64,000 bases of DNA from Coriaria nepalensis (Eukaryota; Streptophyta; Magnoliopsida; Cucurbitales; Coriariaceae), in the NCBI GenBank assembly GCA_027186245.1, contig CP114496.1:5361501-5425500 (forward strand), in the 5' to 3' direction. Positions 13,065-25,800 of the stretch are shown one piece after another. The position numbers and the translations under genes are program-made. Numbering within the stretch: the first letter of the stretch is position 1; the number at the start of each line of letters is the position of its first letter. The notes beneath the pieces were generated by a model. That model did not search any database. It was not told where the DNA came from and worked only from the letters and a program-made list of their open reading frames with translations.

Positions 13065-13916
13065 CAATAACATATTTCATAGCATATTCAACGAATTCTA
13101 TTTTCGCACTACAAACACAAGTTTTGTGCATAACTTGCAAATGGTCAATGCAAGGAAAGTGTGCATTTGTTTAGCCTTAAAATCATTTGATTGAGTCATT
13201 TCAAGTCAATAACATATTTCAAAGCAAGTTGAACGAATTCTATTTTCGCACTACAAACACAAGTTTTGTGCATAACTTGCAAATGGTCAATGCAAGGAAA
13301 CTGTGCATTAGTTTAATCTTAAAATCATTTGAATGAGTCATTTCAAGTCAACAACATATTTCAAAGCAAGTTGAACGAATTCTATTTTCGCACTACAAAC
13401 ACAAGTTTTGTGCATAACTTGCAAATGGTCAATGCAAGGAAAGTGTGCATTAGTTTCGCCTTAAAATCATTTGAATGAGTCATTTCAAGTCAATAACATA
13501 TTGCAAAGCAGGTTGAACGAATTCTATTTTCGCACTACAAACACAGGTTTTGGGCATAACTTGCACATGGCTATTGCAAGGAAACTGTGCATTAGTTTAA
13601 TCTTAAAATCATTTGAATGCGTCATTTCAAGTCAATAACATATTTCAAAGCAAGTTGAACGAATTCTATTTTCGCACTACAAACACAGGTTTTGGGCATA
13701 ACTTGCACATGGCTATTGCAAGGAAACTGTGCATTAGTTTAATCTTAAAATCATTTGAATGAGTCATTTCAATTCAATAACATATTTCAAAGCAAGTTGA
13801 ACGAATTCTATTTTCGCACTACAAACACATGTTTTGGGCATAACTTGCAAATGATCAATGCAAGGAAAGTGTGCATTAGTTTAACCTTAAAATCATTTGA
13901 ATGAGTCATTTCAGGT
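13065..13916 (+). repeat. 6-mer deletion derivative of the 14-mer unit (852 bp)
   Basis: Six monomers between CATAGCATATTCAAC monomers at 13065 and 13917. The first five follow the 14-mer order; the monomer at 13633 ends CAATT like the 13th type, and 13775 is the ACACATG 14th type. Eight internal monomers are missing. Confidence 0.8.
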
Positions 13917-15618
13917 CAATAACATATTTCATAGCATATTCAACGAATTCTATTTTCGCACTACAAACACAAGTTTTGTGCATAACTTGCAAATGGTCAA
14001 TGCAAGGAAACTGTGCATTAGTTTAATCTTAAAATCATTTGAATGAGTCATTTCAAGTCAATAACATATTTCAAAGGAAGTTGCACGAATTCTATTTTCG
14101 CACTACAAACACAAGTTTTGTGCATAACTTGCAAATGGTCAATGCAAGGAAAGTGTGCATTAGTTTAGCCTTAAAATCATTTGATTGACTCATTTCAAGT
14201 CAATAACATATTTCAAAGGAAGTTGAACGAATTCTATTTTCGCACTACAAACACAAGTTTTGTGCATAACTTGCAAATGGTCAATGCAAGGAAACTGTGC
14301 ATTAGTTTAATCTTAAAATCATTTGAATGAGTCATTTCAAGTCAATAACATATTTCAAAGGAAGTTGAACGAATTCTATTTTCGCACTACAAACACAAGT
14401 TTTGTGCATAACTTGCAAATGGTCAATGCAAGGAAAGTGTGCATTAGTTTAGCCTTAAAATCATTTGATTGAGTCATTTCAAGTCAATAACATATTTCAA
14501 AGGAAGTTGAACGAATTCTATTTTCGCACTACAAACACAAGTTTTGTGCATAACTTGCAAATGGTCAATGCAAGGAAAGTGTGCATTAGTTTAGCCTTAA
14601 AATCATTTGAATGAGTCATTTCAAGTCAATAACATATTTCAAAGCAAGTTGAACGAATTCTATTTTCGCACTACAAACACAGGTTTTGGGCATAACTTGC
14701 ACGTGGCTATTGCAAGGAAAGTGTGCATTAGTTTAATCTTAAAATCATTTGAATGAGTCATTTCAGGTCAATAACATATTTCAAAGCAGGTTGAACGAAT
14801 TCTATTTTCGCACTACAAACACAAGTTTTGTGCATAACTTGCAAATGGTCAATGCAAGGAAACTGTGCATTAGTTTAATCTTAAAATCATTTGAATGAGT
14901 CATTTCAAGTCAATAACATATTTCAAAGCAAGTTGAACGAATTCTATTTTCGCACTACAAACACAAGTTTTGTGCATAACTTGCAAATGGTCAATGCAAG
15001 GAAAGTGTGCGTTAGTTTAGCCTTAAAATCATTTGATTGAGTCATTTCAAGTCAATAACATATTTCAAAGGAAGTTGAACGAATTCTATTTTCGCACTAC
15101 AAACACAAGTTTTGTGCATAACTTGCAAATGGGCAATGCAAGGAAAGTGCATTAGTTTAGCCTTAAAATCATTTGAATGAGTCATTTCAAGTCAATAACA
15201 TATTGCAAAGCAGGTTGAACGAATTCTATTTTCGCACTACAAACACAGGTTTTGGGCATAACTTGCACATGGCTATTGCAAGGAAACTGTGCATTAGTTT
15301 AATCTTAAAATCATTTGAATGAGTCATTACAAGTCAATAACATATTTCAAAGCTAGTTGAACGAATTCTATTTTCGCACTACAAACACAGGTTTTGGGCA
15401 TAACTTGCACATGGCTATTGCAAGGAAACTGTGCATTAGTTTAATCTTAAAATCATTTGAATGAGTCATTTCAATTCAATAACATATTTCAAAGCAAGTT
15501 GAACGAATTCTATTTTCGCACTACAAACACAGGTTTTGGGCATAACTTGCAAATGATCAATGCAAGGAAAGTGTGCATTAGTTTAACCTTAAAATCATTT
15601 AAATGAGTCATTTCAGGT
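13917..15618 (+). repeat. Mixed block with AAAGGAAG monomers (12 monomers)
   Basis: It begins with a CATAGCATATTCAAC monomer and then has a run of TGTGC/GGTCAAT monomers with AAAGGAAG at positions 15-22 (14059, 14201, 14343, 14485), alternating AAACTG and AAAGTG. A private TTGCACG is seen near 14084. The 140-bp monomer at 15053 shortens the block by 2 bp. Confidence 0.8.
15053..15192 (+). repeat. 140-bp monomer (2-bp deletion)
   Basis: AAAGTGTGCATT is reduced to AAAGTGCATT, the loss of one TG from a TGTG run. It is the only such event in the window and it shifts the distance between CAAGTGG markers 12713 and 16687 to 3974 instead of 3976 bp. Also private: GGGCAAT in the variable segment. Confidence 0.9.
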
Positions 15619-17322
15619 CAATAACATATTTCATAGCATATTCAACGAATTCTATTTTCGCACTACAAACACAAGTTTTGTGCATAACTTGCAAATGGTC
15701 AATGCAAGGAAAGTGTGCATTTGTTTAGCCTTAAAATCATTTGATTGAGTCATATCAAGTCAATAACATATTTCAAAGCAAGTTGAACGAATTCTATTTT
15801 CGCACTACAAACACAAGTTTTGTGCATAACTTGCAAATGGTCAATGCAAGGAAAGTGTGCATTAGTTTCGCCTTAAAATCATTTGAATGAGTCATTTCAA
15901 GTCAATAACATATTGCAAAGCAGGTTGAATGAATTCTATTTTCGCACTACAAACACAGGTTTTGGGCATAACTTGCACATTGCTATTGCAAGGAAACTGT
16001 GCATTAGTTTAATCTTAAAATCATTTGAATGAGTCATTTCAAGTCAATAACATATTTCAAAGCAAGTTGAACGAATTCTATTTTCGCACTACAAACACAG
16101 GTTTTGGGCATAACTTGCACATGGCTATTGCAAGGAAACTGTGCATTAGTTTAATCTTAAAATCATTTGAATGAGTCATTTCAAGTCAATAACATATTTC
16201 AAAGCAAGTTGAACGAATTCTATTTTCGCACTACAAACACAGGTTTTGGGCATAACTTGCAAATGATCAATGCAAGGAAAGTGTGCATTAGTTTAGCCCT
16301 AAAATCATTTGATTGAGTCATTTCAAGTCAATAACATATTTCAAAGCAAGTTGAACGAATTCTATTTTCGCACTACAAACACAAGTTTTGGGCATAACTT
16401 GCAAATGGTCAATGCAAGGAAAGTGTGCATTTGTTTAGCCTTAAAATCATTTGATTGAGTCATTTCAAGTCAATAACATATTTCAAAGCAAGTTGAACGA
16501 ATTCTATTTTCGCACTACAAACACAAGTTTTGTGCATAACTTGCAAATGGTCAATGCAAGGAAACTGTGCATTAGTTTAATCTTAAAATCATTTGAATGT
16601 GTCATTTCAAGTCAATAACATATTTCAAAGCAAGTTGAACGAATTCTATTTTCGCACTACAAACACAAGTTTTGTGCATAACTTGCAAGTGGTCAATGCA
16701 CGGAAAGTGTGCATTAGTTTAGCTTTAAAATCATTTGATTGAGTCATTTCAAGTCAATAACATATTTCAAAGGAAGTTGAACGAATTCTATTTTCGCACT
16801 ACAAACACAAGTTTTGTGCATCACTTGCAAATGGTCAATGCAAGGAAAGTGTGCATTAGTTTAGCCTTAAAATCATTTGAATGAGTCATTTCAAGTCAAT
16901 AACATATTTCAAAGCAAGTTGAACGAATTCTATTTTCGCACTACAAAGACAGGTTTTGGGCATAACTTGCACATGGCTATTGCAAGGAAACTGTGCATTA
17001 GTTTAATCTTAAAATCATTTGAATGAGTCATTTCAAGTCAATAACATATTTCAAAGCTAGTTGAACGAATTCTATTTTCGCACTACAAACACAAGTTTTG
17101 TGCATAACTTGCAAATGGTCAATGCAAGGAAAGTGTGCATTAGTTTAGCCTTAAAATCATTTGAATGAGTCATTTCAAGTCAATAACATATTTCAAAGCA
17201 AGTTGAACGAATTCTATTTTCGCACTACAAACACAGGTTTTGGGCATAACTTGCACATGGCTATTGCAAGGAAACTGTGCATTAGTTTAATCTTAAAATC
17301 ATTTGAATGAGTCATTTCAAGT
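15619..17322 (+). repeat. Shortened 14-mer-like block (12 monomers)
   Basis: It starts with a CATAGCATATTCAAC monomer and carries the ordered 14-mer markers again (AGCCC, CATTTG, GAATGTG, CAAGTGG at 16687, GCATCAC at about 16818, CAAAGACAGG), but with one monomer fewer before the CAAGTGG monomer and with the CCGG monomer absent. It is the last recognisable trace of the 14-mer before the 848-bp HOR begins at 17323. Confidence 0.82.
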
Positions 17323-18170
17323 CAATAACATATTTCAAAGCAAGTTGAACGAATTCTATTTTCGGACTACAAACACAGGTTTTGGGCATAACTTGCACAT
17401 GGCTATTGCAAGGAAAGTGTGCATTAGTTTAATCTTAAAATCATTTGAATGAGTCATTTCAAGTCAATAACATATTACAAAGCAAGTTGAACGAATTCTA
17501 TTTTCGCACTACAAACACAGGTTTTGGGCATAATTTGCAAATGATCAATGCAAGGAAAGTGTGCATTAGTTTAGCCTTAAATTCATTTGAATGAGTCATT
17601 TCAGGTCAATAACATATTTCAAAGCAGGTTGAACGAATTCTATTTTCGCACTACAAACACAAGTTTTGTGCATAACTTGCAAATGGTCAATGCAAGGAAA
17701 CTGTGCATTAGTTTAATCTTAAAATCATTTGAATGAGTCATTTCAAGTCAATAACATATTTCAAAGCAAGTTGAACGAATTCTATTTTCGCACTACAAAC
17801 ACAAGTTTTGTGCATAAGTTGCAAATGGTCAATGCAAGGAAAGTGTGCATTAGTTTAGCCTTAAAATCATTTGATTGAGTCATTTCAAGTCAATAACATC
17901 AAAGGAAGTTGAACGAATTCTATTTTCGCACTACAAACACAAGTTTTGTGCATAACTTGCAAATGGTCAATGCAAGGAAAGTGTGCATTAGTTTAGCCTT
18001 AAAATCATTTGAATGAGTCATTTCAAGTCAATAACATATTGCAAAGCAGGTTGAACGAATTCTATTTTCGCACTAAAAACACAGGTTTTGGGCATAACTT
18101 GCACATGGCTATTGCAAGGAAACTGTGCATTAGTTTAATCTTAAAATCATTTGAATGAGTCATTTCAAGT
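17323..18170 (+). repeat. 6-mer HOR unit, first copy (848 bp)
   Basis: The six ordered monomers are P1 (CGGACTAC, position 43 G), P2 (CATATTACAAA, AATTTGC, GATCAAT), P3 (CAAAGCAGG after CAGGT), P4 (CATAAGTTGC, GATTGAG), P5 (138 bp, ACATCAAAGG) and P6 (CATATTGCAAAGCAGG). The P1 at 17323 is the first in the window. Private: CACTAAAAAC in P6 and AAATTCATTTG in P2. Confidence 0.9.
17891..18028 (+). repeat. 138-bp P5 monomer (4-bp deletion), first of 25
   Basis: CATATTTCAAAGG is shortened to CATCAAAGG by loss of four bases. The same deletion marks 25 monomers, with ACATC at 17896, 18744, 19592, 20440, 21288, 22562, 23410, 24258, 25106, 25954, 27228, 28076, 28924, 29062, 29484, 30758, 31606, 32454, 32592, 33440, 33720, 34426, 35132, 37412 and 38686. 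It is always coupled to AAAGGAAG, so all copies probably descend from one event. The spacings (848, 1274, 706, 422, 280, 138) trace the HOR and its rearrangements. Confidence 0.95.
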
Positions 18171-21100
18171 CAATAACATATTTCAAAGCAAGTTGAACGA
18201 ATTCTATTTTCGGACTACAAACACAGGTTTTGGGCATAACTTGCACATGGCTATTGCAAGGAAAGTGTGCATTAGTTTAATCTTAAAATCATTTGAATGA
18301 GTCATTTCAGGTCAATAACATATTTCATAGCATATTCAACGAATTCTATTTTCGCACTACAAACACAGGTTTTGGGCATAATTTGCAAATGATCAATGCA
18401 AGGAAAGTGTGCATTAGTTTAGCCTTAAAATCATTTGAATGAGTCATTTCAGGTCAATAACATATTTCAAAGCAGGTTGAATGAATTCTATTTTCGCACT
18501 ACAAACACAAGTTTTGTGCATAACTTGCAAATGGTCAATGCAAGGAAACTGTGCATTAGTTTAATCTTAAAATCATTTGAATGAGTCATTTCAAGTCAAT
18601 AACATATTTCAAAGCAAGTTGAACGAATTCTATTTTCGCACTACAAACACAAGTTTTGTGCATAAGTTGCAAATGGTCAATGCAAGGAAAGTGTGCATTA
18701 GTTTAGCCTTAAAATCATTTGATTGAGTCATTTCAAGTCAATAACATCAAAGGAAGTTGAACGAATTCTATTTTCGCACTACAAACACAAGTTTTGTGCA
18801 TAACTTGCAAATGGTCAATGCAAGGAAAGTGTGCATTAGTTTAGCCTTAAAATCATTTGAATGAGTCATTTCAAGTCAATAACATATTGCAAAGCAGGTT
18901 GAACGAATTCTATTTTCGCACTACAAACACAGGTTTTGGGCATAACTTGCACATGGCTATTGCAAGGAAACTGTGCATTAGTTTAATCTTAAAATCATTT
19001 GAATGAGTCATTTCAAGTCAATAACATATTTCAAAGCAAGTTGAACGAATTCTATTTTCGGACTACAAACACAGGTTTTGGGCATAACTTGCACATGGCT
19101 ATTGCAAGGAAAGTGTGCATTAGTTTAATCTTAAAATCATTTGAATGAGTCATTTCAAGTCAATAACATATTACAAATCAAGTTGAACGAATTCTATTTT
19201 CGCACTACAAACACAGATTTTGGGCATAATTTGCAAATGATCAATGCAAGGAAAGTGTGCATTAGTTTAGCCTTAAAATCATTTGAATGAGTCATTTCAG
19301 GTCAATAACATATTTCAAAGCAGGTTGAACGAATTCTATTTTCGCACTACAAACACAAGTTTTGTGCATAACTTGCAAATGGTCAATGCAAGGAAACTGT
19401 GCATTAGTTTAATCTTAAAATCATTTGAATGAGTCATTTCAAGTCAATAACATATTTCAAAGCAAGTTGAACGAATTCTATTTTCGCACTACAAACACAA
19501 GTTTTGTGCATAAGTTGCAAATGGTCAATGCAAGGAAAGTGTGCATTAGTTTAGCCTTAAAATCATTTGATTGAGTCATTTCAAGTCAATAACATCAAAG
19601 GAAGTTGAACGAATTCTATTTTCGCACTACAAACACAAGTTTTGTGCATAACTTGCAAATGGTCAATGCAAGGAAAGTGTGCATTAGTTTAGCCTTAAAA
19701 TCAGTTGAATGAGTCATTTCAAGTCAATAACATATTGCAAAGCAGGTTGAACGAATTCTATTTTCGCACTACAAACACAGGTTTTGGGCATAACTTGCAC
19801 ATGGCTATTGCAAGGAAACTGTGCATTAGTTTAATCTTAAAATCATTTGAATGAGTCATTTCAAGTCAATAACATATTTCAAAGCAAGTTGAACGAATTC
19901 TATTTTCGGACTACAAACACAGGTTTTGGGCATAACTTGCACATGGCTATTGCAAGGAAAGTGTGCATTAGTTTAATCTTAAAATCATTTGAATGAGTCA
20001 TTTCAAGTCAATAACATATTACAAATCAAGTTGAACGAATTCTATTTTCGCACTACAAACACAGGTTTTGGGCATAATTTGCAAATGATCAATGCAAGGA
20101 AAGTGTGCATTAGTTTAGCCTTAAAATCATTTGAATGAGTCATTTCAGGTCAATAACATATTTCAAAGCAGGTTGAACGAATTCTATTTTCGCACTACAA
20201 ACACAAGTTTTGTGCATAACTTGCAAATGGTCAATGCAAGGAAACTGTGCATTAGTTTAATCTTAAAATCATTTGAATGAGTCATTTCAAGTCAATAACA
20301 TATTTCAAAGCAAGTTGAACGAATTCTATTTTCGCACTACAAACACAAGTTTTGTGCATAAGTTGCAAATGGTCAATGCAAGGAAAGTGTGCATTAGTTT
20401 AGCCTTAAAATCATTTGATTGAGTCATTTCAAGTCAATAACATCAAAGGAAGTTGAACGAATTCTATTTTCGCACTACAAACACAAGTTTTGTGCATAAC
20501 TTGCAAATGGTCAATGCAAGGAAAGTGTGCATTAGTTTAGCCTTAAAATCATTTGAATGAGTCATTTCAAGTCAATAACATATTGCAAAGCAGGTTGAAC
20601 GAATTCTATTTTCGCACTACAAACACAGGTTTTGGGCATAACTTGCACATGGCTATTGCAAGGAAACTGTGCATTAGTTTAATCTTAAAATCATTTGAAT
20701 GAGTCATTTCAAGTCAATAACATATTTCAAAGCAAGTTGAACGAATTCTATTTTCGGACTACAAACACAGGTTTTGGGCATAACTTGCACATGGCTATTG
20801 CAAGGAAAGTGTGCATTAGTTTAATCTTAAAATCATTTGAATGAGTCATTTCAAGTCAATAACATATTACAAATCAAGTTGAACGAATTCTATTTTCGCA
20901 CTACAAACACAGGTTTTGGGCATAATTTGCAAATGATCAATGCAAGGAAAGTGTGCATTAGTTTAGCCTTAAATTCATTTGAATGAGTCATTTCAGGTCA
21001 ATAACATATTTCAAAGCAGGTTGAACGAATTCTATTTTCGCACTACAAACACAAGTTTTGTGCATAACTTGCAAATGGTCAATGCAAGGAAACTGTGCAT

Positions 21101-22836
21101 TAGTTTAATCTTAAAATCATTTGAATGAGTCATTTCAAGTCAATAACATATTTCAAAGCAAGTTGAACGAATTCTATTTTCGCACTACAAACACAAGTTT
21201 TGTGCATAAGTTGCAAATGGTCAATGCAAGGAAAGTGTGCATTAGTTTAGCCTTAAAATCATTTGATTGAGTCATTTCAAGTCAATAACATCAAAGGAAG
21301 TTGAACGAATTCTATTTTCGCACTACAAACACAAGTTTTGTGCATAACTTGCAAATGGTCAATGCAAGGAAAGTGTGCATTAGTTTAGCCTTAAAATCAG
21401 TTGAATGAGTCATTTCAAGTCAATAACATATTGCAAAGCAGGTTGAACGAATTCTATTTTCGCACTACAAACACAGGTTTTGGGCATAACTTGCACATGG
21501 CTATTGCAAGGAAACTGTGCATTAGTTTAATCTTAAAATCATTTGAATGAGTCATTTCAAGTCAATAACATATTTCAAAGCAAGTTGAACGAATTCTATT
21601 TTCGGACTACAAACACAGGTTTTGGGCATAACTTGCACATGGCTATTGCAAGGAAAGTGTGCATTAGTTTAATCTTAAAATCATTTGAATGAGTCATTTC
21701 AGGTCAATAACATATTTCATAGCATATTCAACGAATTCTATTTTCGCACTACAAACACAGGTTTTGGGCATAATTTGCAAATGATCAATGCAAGGAAAGT
21801 GTGCATTAGTTTAGCCTTAAAATCAGTTGAATGAGTCATTTCAAGTCAATAACATATTGCAAAGCAGGTTGAACGAATTCTATTTTCGCACTACAAACAC
21901 AGGTTTTGGGCATAACTTGCACATGGCTATTGCAAGGAAACTGTGCATTAGTTTAATCTTAAAATCATTTGAATGAGTCATTTCAAGTCAATAACATATT
22001 TCAAAGCTTGTTGAACGAATTCTATTTTCGGACTACAAACACAGGTTTTGGGCATAACTTGCACATGGCTATTGCAAGGAAAGTGTGCATTAGTTTAATC
22101 TTAAAATCATTTGAATGAGTCATTTCAAGTCAATAACATATTACAAATCAAGTTGAACGAATTCTATTTTCGCACTACAAACACAGGTTTTGGGCATAAT
22201 CTGCAAATGATCAATGCAAGGAAAGTGTGCATTAGTTTAGCCTTAAAATCATTTGAATGAGTCATTTCAGGTCAATAACATATTTCAAAGCAGGTTGAAC
22301 GAATTCTATTTTCGCACTACAAACACAAGTTTTGTGCATAACTTGCAAATGGTCAATGCAAGGAAACTGTGCATTAGTTTAATCTTAAAATCATTTGAAT
22401 GAGTCATTTCAAGTCAATAACATATTTCAAAGCAAGTTGAACGAATTCTATTTTCGCACTACAAACACAAGTTTTGTGCATAAGTTGCAAATGGTCAATG
22501 CAAGGAAAGTGTGCATTAGTTTAGCCTTAAAATCATTTGATTGAGTCATTTCAAGTCAATAACATCAAAGGAAGTTGAACGAATTCTATTTTCGCACTAC
22601 AAACACAAGTTTTGTGCATAACTTGCAAATGGTCAATGCAAGGAAAGTGTGCATTAGTTTAGCCTTAAAATCATTTGAATGAGTCATTTCAAGTCAATAA
22701 CATATTGCAAAGCAGGTTGAACGAATTCTATTTTCGCACTACAAACACAGGTTTTGGGCATAACTTACACATGGCTATTGCAAGGAAACTGTGCATTAGT
22801 TTAATCTTAAAATCATTTGAATGAGTCATTTCAAGT
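18171..22836 (+). repeat. 4666-bp super-repeat, copy 1
   Basis: Thirty-three monomers: four 848-bp hexamers and one 1274-bp 9-mer. Private markers identify the unit: GGTTGAATGAATTC (18481), CAGATTTTGGG (19215), AAATTCATTTG (20971), CAAAGCTTG, a HindIII-type AAGCTT (22006), CATAATCTGC and TTACACATGG in the last P6. Each recurs at exactly +4666. The P2 slot of the first hexamer is filled by a CATAGCATATTCAAC hybrid (18313). The 9-mer contains a second CATAGCATATTCAAC monomer (21705) followed by an extra P6-P1-P2 run. Confidence 0.9.
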
Positions 22837-25800
22837 CAATAACATATTTCAAAGCAAGTTGAACGAATTCTATTTTCGGACTACAAACACAGGTTTTGGG
22901 CATAACTTGCACATGGCTATTGCAAGGAAAGTGTGCATTAGTTTAATCTTAAAATCATTTGAATGAGTCATTTCAGGTCAATAACATATTTCATAGCATA
23001 TTCAACGAATTCTATTTTCGCACTACAAACACAGGTTTTGGGCATAATTTGCAAATGATCAATGCAAGGAAAGTGTGCATTAGTTTAGCCTTAAAATCAT
23101 TTGAATGAGTCATTTCAGGTCAATAACATATTTCAAAGCAGGTTGAATGAATTCTATTTTCGCACTACAAACACAAGTTTTGTGCATAACTTGCAAATGG
23201 TCAATGCAAGGAAACTGTGCATTAGTTTAATCTTAAAATCATTTGAATGAGTCATTTCAAGTCAATAACATATTTCAAAGCAAGTTGAACGAATTCTATT
23301 TTCGCACTACAAACACAAGTTTTGTGCATAAGTTGCAAATGGTCAATGCAAGGAAAGTGTGCATTAGTTTAGCCTTAAAATCATTTGATTGAGTCATTTC
23401 AAGTCAATAACATCAAAGGAAGTTGAACGAATTCTATTTTCGCACTACAAACACAAGTTTTGTGCATAACTTGCAAATGGTCAATGCAAGGAAAGTGTGC
23501 ATTAGTTTAGCCTTAAAATCATTTGAATGAGTCATTTCAAGTCAATAACATATTGCAAAGCAGGTTGAACGAATTCTATTTTCGCACTACAAACACAGGT
23601 TTTGGGCATAACTTGCACATGGCTATTGCAAGGAAACTGTGCATTAGTTTAATCTTAAAATCATTTGAATGAGTCATTTCAAGTCAATAACATATTTCAA
23701 AGCAAGTTGAACGAATTCTATTTTCGGACTACAAACACAGGTTTTGGGCATAACTTGCACATGGCTATTGCAAGGAAAGTGTGCATTAGTTTAATCTTAA
23801 AATCATTTGAATGAGTCATTTCAAGTCAATAACATATTACAAATCAAGTTGAACGAATTCTATTTTCGCACTACAAACACAGATTTTGGGCATAATTTGC
23901 AAATGATCAATGCAAGGAAAGTGTGCATTAGTTTAGCCTTAAAATCATTTGAATGAGTCATTTCAGGTCAATAACATATTTCAAAGCAGGTTGAACGAAT
24001 TCTATTTTCGCACTACAAACACAAGTTTTGTGCATAACTTGCAAATGGTCAATGCAAGGAAACTGTGCATTAGTTTAATCTTAAAATCATTTGAATGAGT
24101 CATTTCAAGTCAATAACATATTTCAAAGCAAGTTGAACGAATTCTATTTTCGCACTACAAACACAAGTTTTGTGCATAAGTTGCAAATGGTCAATGCAAG
24201 GAAAGTGTGCATTAGTTTAGCCTTAAAATCATTTGATTGAGTCATTTCAAGTCAATAACATCAAAGGAAGTTGAACGAATTCTATTTTCGCACTACAAAC
24301 ACAAGTTTTGTGCATAACTTGCAAATGGTCAATGCAAGGAAAGTGTGCATTAGTTTAGCCTTAAAATCAGTTGAATGAGTCATTTCAAGTCAATAACATA
24401 TTGCAAAGCAGGTTGAACGAATTCTATTTTCGCACTACAAACACAGGTTTTGGGCATAACTTGCACATGGCTATTGCAAGGAAACTGTGCATTAGTTTAA
24501 TCTTAAAATCATTTGAATGAGTCATTTCAAGTCAATAACATATTTCAAAGCAAGTTGAACGAATTCTATTTTCGGACTACAAACACAGGTTTTGGGCATA
24601 ACTTGCACATGGCTATTGCAAGGAAAGTGTGCATTAGTTTAATCTTAAAATCATTTGAATGAGTCATTTCAAGTCAATAACATATTACAAATCAAGTTGA
24701 ACGAATTCTATTTTCGCACTACAAACACAGGTTTTGGGCATAATTTGCAAATGATCAATGCAAGGAAAGTGTGCATTAGTTTAGCCTTAAAATCATTTGA
24801 ATGAGTCATTTCAGGTCAATAACATATTTCAAAGCAGGTTGAACGAATTCTATTTTCGCACTACAAACACAAGTTTTGTGCATAACTTGCAAATGGTCAA
24901 TGCAAGGAAACTGTGCATTAGTTTAATCTTAAAATCATTTGAATGAGTCATTTCAAGTCAATAACATATTTCAAAGCAAGTTGAACGAATTCTATTTTCG
25001 CACTACAAACACAAGTTTTGTGCATAAGTTGCAAATGGTCAATGCAAGGAAAGTGTGCATTAGTTTAGCCTTAAAATCATTTGATTGAGTCATTTCAAGT
25101 CAATAACATCAAAGGAAGTTGAACGAATTCTATTTTCGCACTACAAACACAAGTTTTGTGCATAACTTGCAAATGGTCAATGCAAGGAAAGTGTGCATTA
25201 GTTTAGCCTTAAAATCATTTGAATGAGTCATTTCAAGTCAATAACATATTGCAAAGCAGGTTGAACGAATTCTATTTTCGCACTACAAACACAGGTTTTG
25301 GGCATAACTTGCACATGGCTATTGCAAGGAAACTGTGCATTAGTTTAATCTTAAAATCATTTGAATGAGTCATTTCAAGTCAATAACATATTTCAAAGCA
25401 AGTTGAACGAATTCTATTTTCGGACTACAAACACAGGTTTTGGGCATAACTTGCACATGGCTATTGCAAGGAAAGTGTGCATTAGTTTAATCTTAAAATC
25501 ATTTGAATGAGTCATTTCAAGTCAATAACATATTACAAATCAAGTTGAACGAATTCTATTTTCGCACTACAAACACAGGTTTTGGGCATAATTTGCAAAT
25601 GATCAATGCAAGGAAAGTGTGCATTAGTTTAGCCTTAAATTCATTTGAATGAGTCATTTCAGGTCAATAACATATTTCAAAGCAGGTTGAACGAATTCTA
25701 TTTTCGCACTACAAACACAAGTTTTGTGCATAACTTGCAAATGGTCAATGCAAGGAAACTGTGCATTAGTTTAATCTTAAAATCATTTGAATGAGTCATT

